Positions 60,972-64,000 of a stretch of 64,000 nucleotides of DNA are shown here, in pieces (the stretch's first letter is position 1; the number at the start of each line of letters is the position of its first letter). This DNA is from DDH964 sp963763205 (GTDB taxonomy: Bacteria > Desulfobacterota > Desulfuromonadia > Desulfuromonadales > DDH964). The stretch lies in assembly GCA_963763205.1 (NCBI GenBank), contig CAVXNQ010000014.1, positions 1 to 64,000 of the forward strand. Direction: 5' to 3'. The notes beneath the pieces were generated by a model. The model made no database searches. It saw nothing but the letters and a program-made list of their open reading frames with translations, and had not been told where the DNA came from. The position numbers and the translations under genes are program-made.

Positions 60972-62747
60972 ATGCGCGCGCGCGAACGGGAGATGCTCAT
61001 TTCACTGCTGGAACGCGTGGCCCGGTTGGAGCGGCAGGTGGCACGGCTGCGGGCGGCGCAACAAGATGAACCCTCCCACCCACTCGCGGAGGAGGCCGAA
61101 GGAGAGGGGGATTTCATCTTCGAGGGGCCTTCCGGCAGCGTCCAACCGTCCCCTCCTTATCCCTTCCCCCCGCCCGCCGAAGACCTGGAACACAAGATCG
61201 GCACCCGCTGGATCGGCCGGGTCGGCATGGCCGCCGTCATCCTCGGCGTCGCCTACTTTCTCAAGTTCGCCTTCGACAACAACCTGGTCGGCCCCACCGG
61301 CCGGGTGGTGCTCGGACTGGCCGCCGGGGTCGCCTTCCTGGTCGGCGGCGAGTGGATGCGCACCCGCCGCAACCTTCCCGGCTACGCCCAGATCCTCTCC
61401 GGCGGCGGCATCGCCATCCTCTACTTCGCCCTCTACGCCGCCTGGGCCTTCTACCACCTGGTCCCGGTCACTCTCGCCTTCGCCGCCTTCGTCGCCGTCA
61501 CCACCACCGGCATGACCCTCGCGGTGCGTACCGACGCCGTCTCCCTGGCCGCCCTCGGCCTGCTCGGCGGGATGCTCACCCCGGTGCTGCTCTCCACCGG
61601 CGAGAACCGGCCCTTTGCCCTCTTCGGCTACCTGCTGCTGCTCGACGCCGGAATCGGCACGGTGGTTTACCTGCGCCGCTGGAAGTGGCTGGCGGTCGCC
61701 TCCCTGGCCGGCACCGCCCTGCTCTACGTTGCCTGGCACAACCGCTTTTTCACCGCCGACCAGCAGGGGCTCGCCTTCGGCGTCGTTAGCGTCTTCTTCT
61801 GCTTCTACACCGGCTACGTCCTGCTCGCCGATGTCTTTCGCCGCGGCCGGCCGCTGCTGCCGCTGGAGCTGGTTTTCGGCAGCGCCGCCTTCTACGCCCT
61901 GGCGGTCTGGGCGCAGCAGGGGTGGCACACGACCTGGACGCTGAAGCTCTTCCTTCTCGTCCTAGCCGCCGTCGAGGTCGGCTGCGCCCTGCTGCACCGC
62001 CGCCGGTATCCGGGCGAGACCGGGCTCGCCGAGGTGTTCGCCGCCGCCTCGGCCATCGCCACCGTTGCCGCCACCATGGCGCTCCTCGACCAGCGCTGGC
62101 TCACCGCAGCCCTGGCGGCGGAGGCGGCGGCGCTGGTCGCCGTCGGGGCGCGTACCGGGCACCGGGCAGTGCGCTTCGGCGGCTACCTGCTGACCCTGCT
62201 GACGGCGCTGCGGCTGGATGTCCAGAGCCACCTCTACCTGGAGCCCTTCGCGCGCTTCTGGCCGCTTTTGAACGGCCGCTTCTTGTGCGGGGCGGTGGCA
62301 GTCGCCGCCTGCTACCTCGCCCTGTTCGAGCTGCGCCGCGGCGAGGCGCGGCTGCCCGCCGGGGAGCGCTACGCGCCGGCCTCCTACTTCTGCCTCGCCC
62401 AGGTCGCCAGCATCTGGCTGCTGTCGCTGGAATGCAGCGACTTCTTCCGTTTCGGCCACTGGCCGGGGCTCGACGTCCACTATGCGCAGGAGGCCGCGCT
62501 CTCTGTCCTTTGGGCGCTCTATGCCGCGCTCCTGACCGGGTTCGGCATCGCCCGTCGGCTGCGCATCGCCCGCCTGCTCGGCATCGGCCTCTTCGGGCTG
62601 ACCGTGGTCAAGGTGGTCCTGGTCGACCTGGCGATGCTCGCCACCGTCTACCGCATCATCTCCTGCATCATCCTCGGGCTGCTGCTGCTCGGGATCTCCT
62701 ACGCCTACAACCGCTACAAGGATCGCCTCTTCGGGGAGAAGCCATGA
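60972..62747 (+). CDS. DUF2339 multi-pass membrane protein
   Basis: A 591-aa protein. An N-terminal coiled coil (LISLLERVARLERQVARLRA), a Pro-rich linker, then LEHKIGTRWIGRVGMAAVIL, the family start, and about 14-16 hydrophobic helices to the end. Function unknown; relatives pair with DUF3999 as here (stop and start overlap ATGA), suggesting an envelope complex. ATG 60972 follows GGAGGGA. Confidence 0.88.
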   Translation: MRAREREMLISLLERVARLERQVARLRAAQQDEPSHPLAEEAEGEGDFIFEGPSGSVQPSPPYPFPPPAEDLEHKIGTRWIGRVGMAAVILGVAYFLKFAFDNNLVGPTGRVVLGLAAGVAFLVGGEWMRTRRNLPGYAQILSGGGIAILYFALYAAWAFYHLVPVTLAFAAFVAVTTTGMTLAVRTDAVSLAALGLLGGMLTPVLLSTGENRPFALFGYLLLLDAGIGTVVYLRRWKWLAVASLAGTALLYVAWHNRFFTADQQGLAFGVVSVFFCFYTGYVLLADVFRRGRPLLPLELVFGSAAFYALAVWAQQGWHTTWTLKLFLLVLAAVEVGCALLHRRRYPGETGLAEVFAAASAIATVAATMALLDQRWLTAALAAEAAALVAVGARTGHRAVRFGGYLLTLLTALRLDVQSHLYLEPFARFWPLLNGRFLCGAVAVAACYLALFELRRGEARLPAGERYAPASYFCLAQVASIWLLSLECSDFFRFGHWPGLDVHYAQEAALSVLWALYAALLTGFGIARRLRIARLLGIGLFGLTVVKVVLVDLAMLATVYRIISCIILGLLLLGISYAYNRYKDRLFGEKP

Positions 62748-64000
62748 GCCGCCCGCGCCGCCTGCCGCTCCCGTTCCTGCTGTTGCTCCTCCTGCTGTTG
62801 CCGGCCACCGCCCGGGCCGACTTCGACCGCCGCCTCTGGGAGCGCTACCAGCCGCTGCGGCCCGCCGGCGCGCCGCATGCCGAGGGGTTCGGCGCCATCT
62901 GGCTCAACCCGGGATTCTGGCCGTTCCCCGCCGCTTCCCCGCCCTTCGCCGACCTGCGGGTGCTGACCGACGCCGGGCAGGAGGTGCCGTATTTCATCGA
63001 GGTCAACCGTCCTGTCGCCGGCCCGCGCGAGCTGTCGGCCGCGCTCCTCAACAACTCGGTCACCCCCGCGCGACAGAACTGGCTCGAGGCGCGTCTCGCC
63101 ACCGACGCCGGCAGCTACGACGCCGTGGAAATCGTCACCGCCGAGCACGACTTCTTCCGCCGCCTGACCGTTCTCGGCAGTGCCGACGGCAAGGCCTGGA
63201 ACGTCATCCGCGCCGCCGCCGTCGTCTTCGACGATCCTCGCGAGGAGCAGCTGCGCCGGCTGCGGGTGGCGATCCCCCTCTCCGACTACCCGCGGCTGGC
63301 GGTGCGGATCGACAACCAGGGAGAACCGGTGCTGCGCCTCGCCGGCCTGCGCGTGCTGCGCCAGCAGGCCGGCGCCGGCGTGCCCGTGCGGGTCGCTGCC
63401 ACCCTAACGCAGCAGCAGACCGATCCTGGGCGCCAGGAAACGGTGGCGACCGTGCGCCCCGACGTGGCCTACCCGGTGAGCCGGCTGGTCCTGGCGACGG
63501 GGGCGCACAATTTCCGGCGGCTGGTGCGGGTCGAGGCCAAGGGGGAGGGAGGCGAGTGGCGAACCGTCGGGACCGATACCATCTTCGACTTTTCTCCCGG
63601 CACGGCGGGGGAGCGGGAGCTGGAGGTCGACTTTCCCGAGACCACCGCCCGGGAGCTGCGGCTGGTGATCCGCAACCACGACAGCCCGCCCCTCGAGCTC
63701 AGCGGGGTGTCGGCCTTCGGCTGGCAGCGCCGCCTGGTGTTCCGCCTCGACGGCACGCCGCGTTATTTCCTCTTTGCCGGCAACCCCCGGGCGAAGGCCC
63801 CGACCTACGACCTCTCGCGGCTCTGGGCGAGGCAGAAGGGGCCGGTGCCGGTTGCCTTCACCGCCGGCCCGCCCCGCCCCAACGCCGACTTCGCCGGGGC
63901 CGGCGCCCGCCTCCCTTTCACCGAACGCTACAAGTCCGCCATCTACGTCGCCGTCACCCTGCTCATCGCCGGTCTCGCCCTGCTGCAGTGGCGGGTGCTG
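62744..64000 (+). CDS. DUF3999 family membrane protein (cut by window end)
   Basis: 419 codons are visible. A signal peptide (PFLLLLLLLLPATARA) and a beta-rich periplasmic region with carbohydrate-binding-like repeats (LRRLRVAIPLSDYPRLAVRI, FDFSPGTAGERELEVDFPET) are followed by a hydrophobic helix starting at about residue 400 (IYVAVTLLIAGLALLQW), where the window ends. It forms a pair with DUF2339. No stop codon is reached. Confidence 0.85.
   Translation, partial: MSRPRRLPLPFLLLLLLLLPATARADFDRRLWERYQPLRPAGAPHAEGFGAIWLNPGFWPFPAASPPFADLRVLTDAGQEVPYFIEVNRPVAGPRELSAALLNNSVTPARQNWLEARLATDAGSYDAVEIVTAEHDFFRRLTVLGSADGKAWNVIRAAAVVFDDPREEQLRRLRVAIPLSDYPRLAVRIDNQGEPVLRLAGLRVLRQQAGAGVPVRVAATLTQQQTDPGRQETVATVRPDVAYPVSRLVLATGAHNFRRLVRVEAKGEGGEWRTVGTDTIFDFSPGTAGERELEVDFPETTARELRLVIRNHDSPPLELSGVSAFGWQRRLVFRLDGTPRYFLFAGNPRAKAPTYDLSRLWARQKGPVPVAFTAGPPRPNADFAGAGARLPFTERYKSAIYVAVTLLIAGLALLQWRVL

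Overview
GC-rich bacterial chromosome (roughly 65-70% GC in the core genes) of Desulfuromonadales/Geobacter-like character. This rests on recognisable gene content: separate-subunit glycyl-tRNA ligase, pyruvate phosphate dikinase, 2-oxoglutarate dehydrogenase E1/E2, LutABC lactate oxidation, a large glutamate synthase subunit next to rubredoxin and ferredoxin, HD-GYP and hybrid-kinase signalling, and RAYT and IS91-type elements. No rRNA, complete tRNA or CRISPR was seen.

Layout. 0-1.8 kb: sparse DNA with a terminator, short tandem repeats and a decayed RAYT (REP-associated Y1 transposase). 1.9-14.3 kb: small stress or salvage enzymes, threonine aldolase, a DEAD-box helicase, recO, glyQS and ppdK. 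14.5-25.7 kb: a chromosomal integron. intI is on the minus strand, followed by plus-strand, mostly AT-rich cassettes with attC sites: an ORF-less cassette, a 3.3-kb zinc-finger/DUF262/DUF262/HNH gene, a NYN-LOTUS nuclease, a second copy of the ORF-less cassette, a 78-aa gene interrupted downstream by an IS91-like element with its own tyrosine recombinase, a 153-aa gene and a zinc-ribbon/TIR-like gene. The array ends in a truncated attC and a 76-bp tandem duplication. 26.0-27.0 kb: an intact RAYT element with 25-bp inverted ends. 27.1-56.7 kb: core metabolism and signalling (lutABC; HD-GYP protein; odhAB; TonB receptor/YfiR/hybrid kinase; TIGR00300 protein; carbamate kinase and COG2403 GTPase; a minus-strand run gltB, rubredoxin, ferredoxin, lipB, lipA, trxB, thioesterase, L,D-transpeptidase). 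57.3-60.2 kb: a second, integrase-less attC cluster (CALIN-like) with DUF5677, HEPN-like and phage-type genes. 60.3-64 kb: YefM-YoeB toxin-antitoxin and DUF2339/DUF3999 membrane genes.

How it fits together. The core genes point to an anaerobic or microaerophilic respirer that oxidises lactate and other organic acids through a TCA cycle. LipA and LipB would make the lipoyl group that OdhB needs. The cassette genes look like a stockpile of candidate anti-phage or nucleic-acid-cleaving functions. The most novel signals are the three-zinc-finger/double-DUF262/HNH cassette and the duplicated non-coding cassette that keeps two hairpins.

Caution: about 18 single-base frameshifts, mostly +1, hit conserved housekeeping genes (deaD, glyQ, glyS, ppdK, lutA, odhB, trxB, arcC and others). 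I read these as probable sequence or assembly errors and annotate such genes across the shift.
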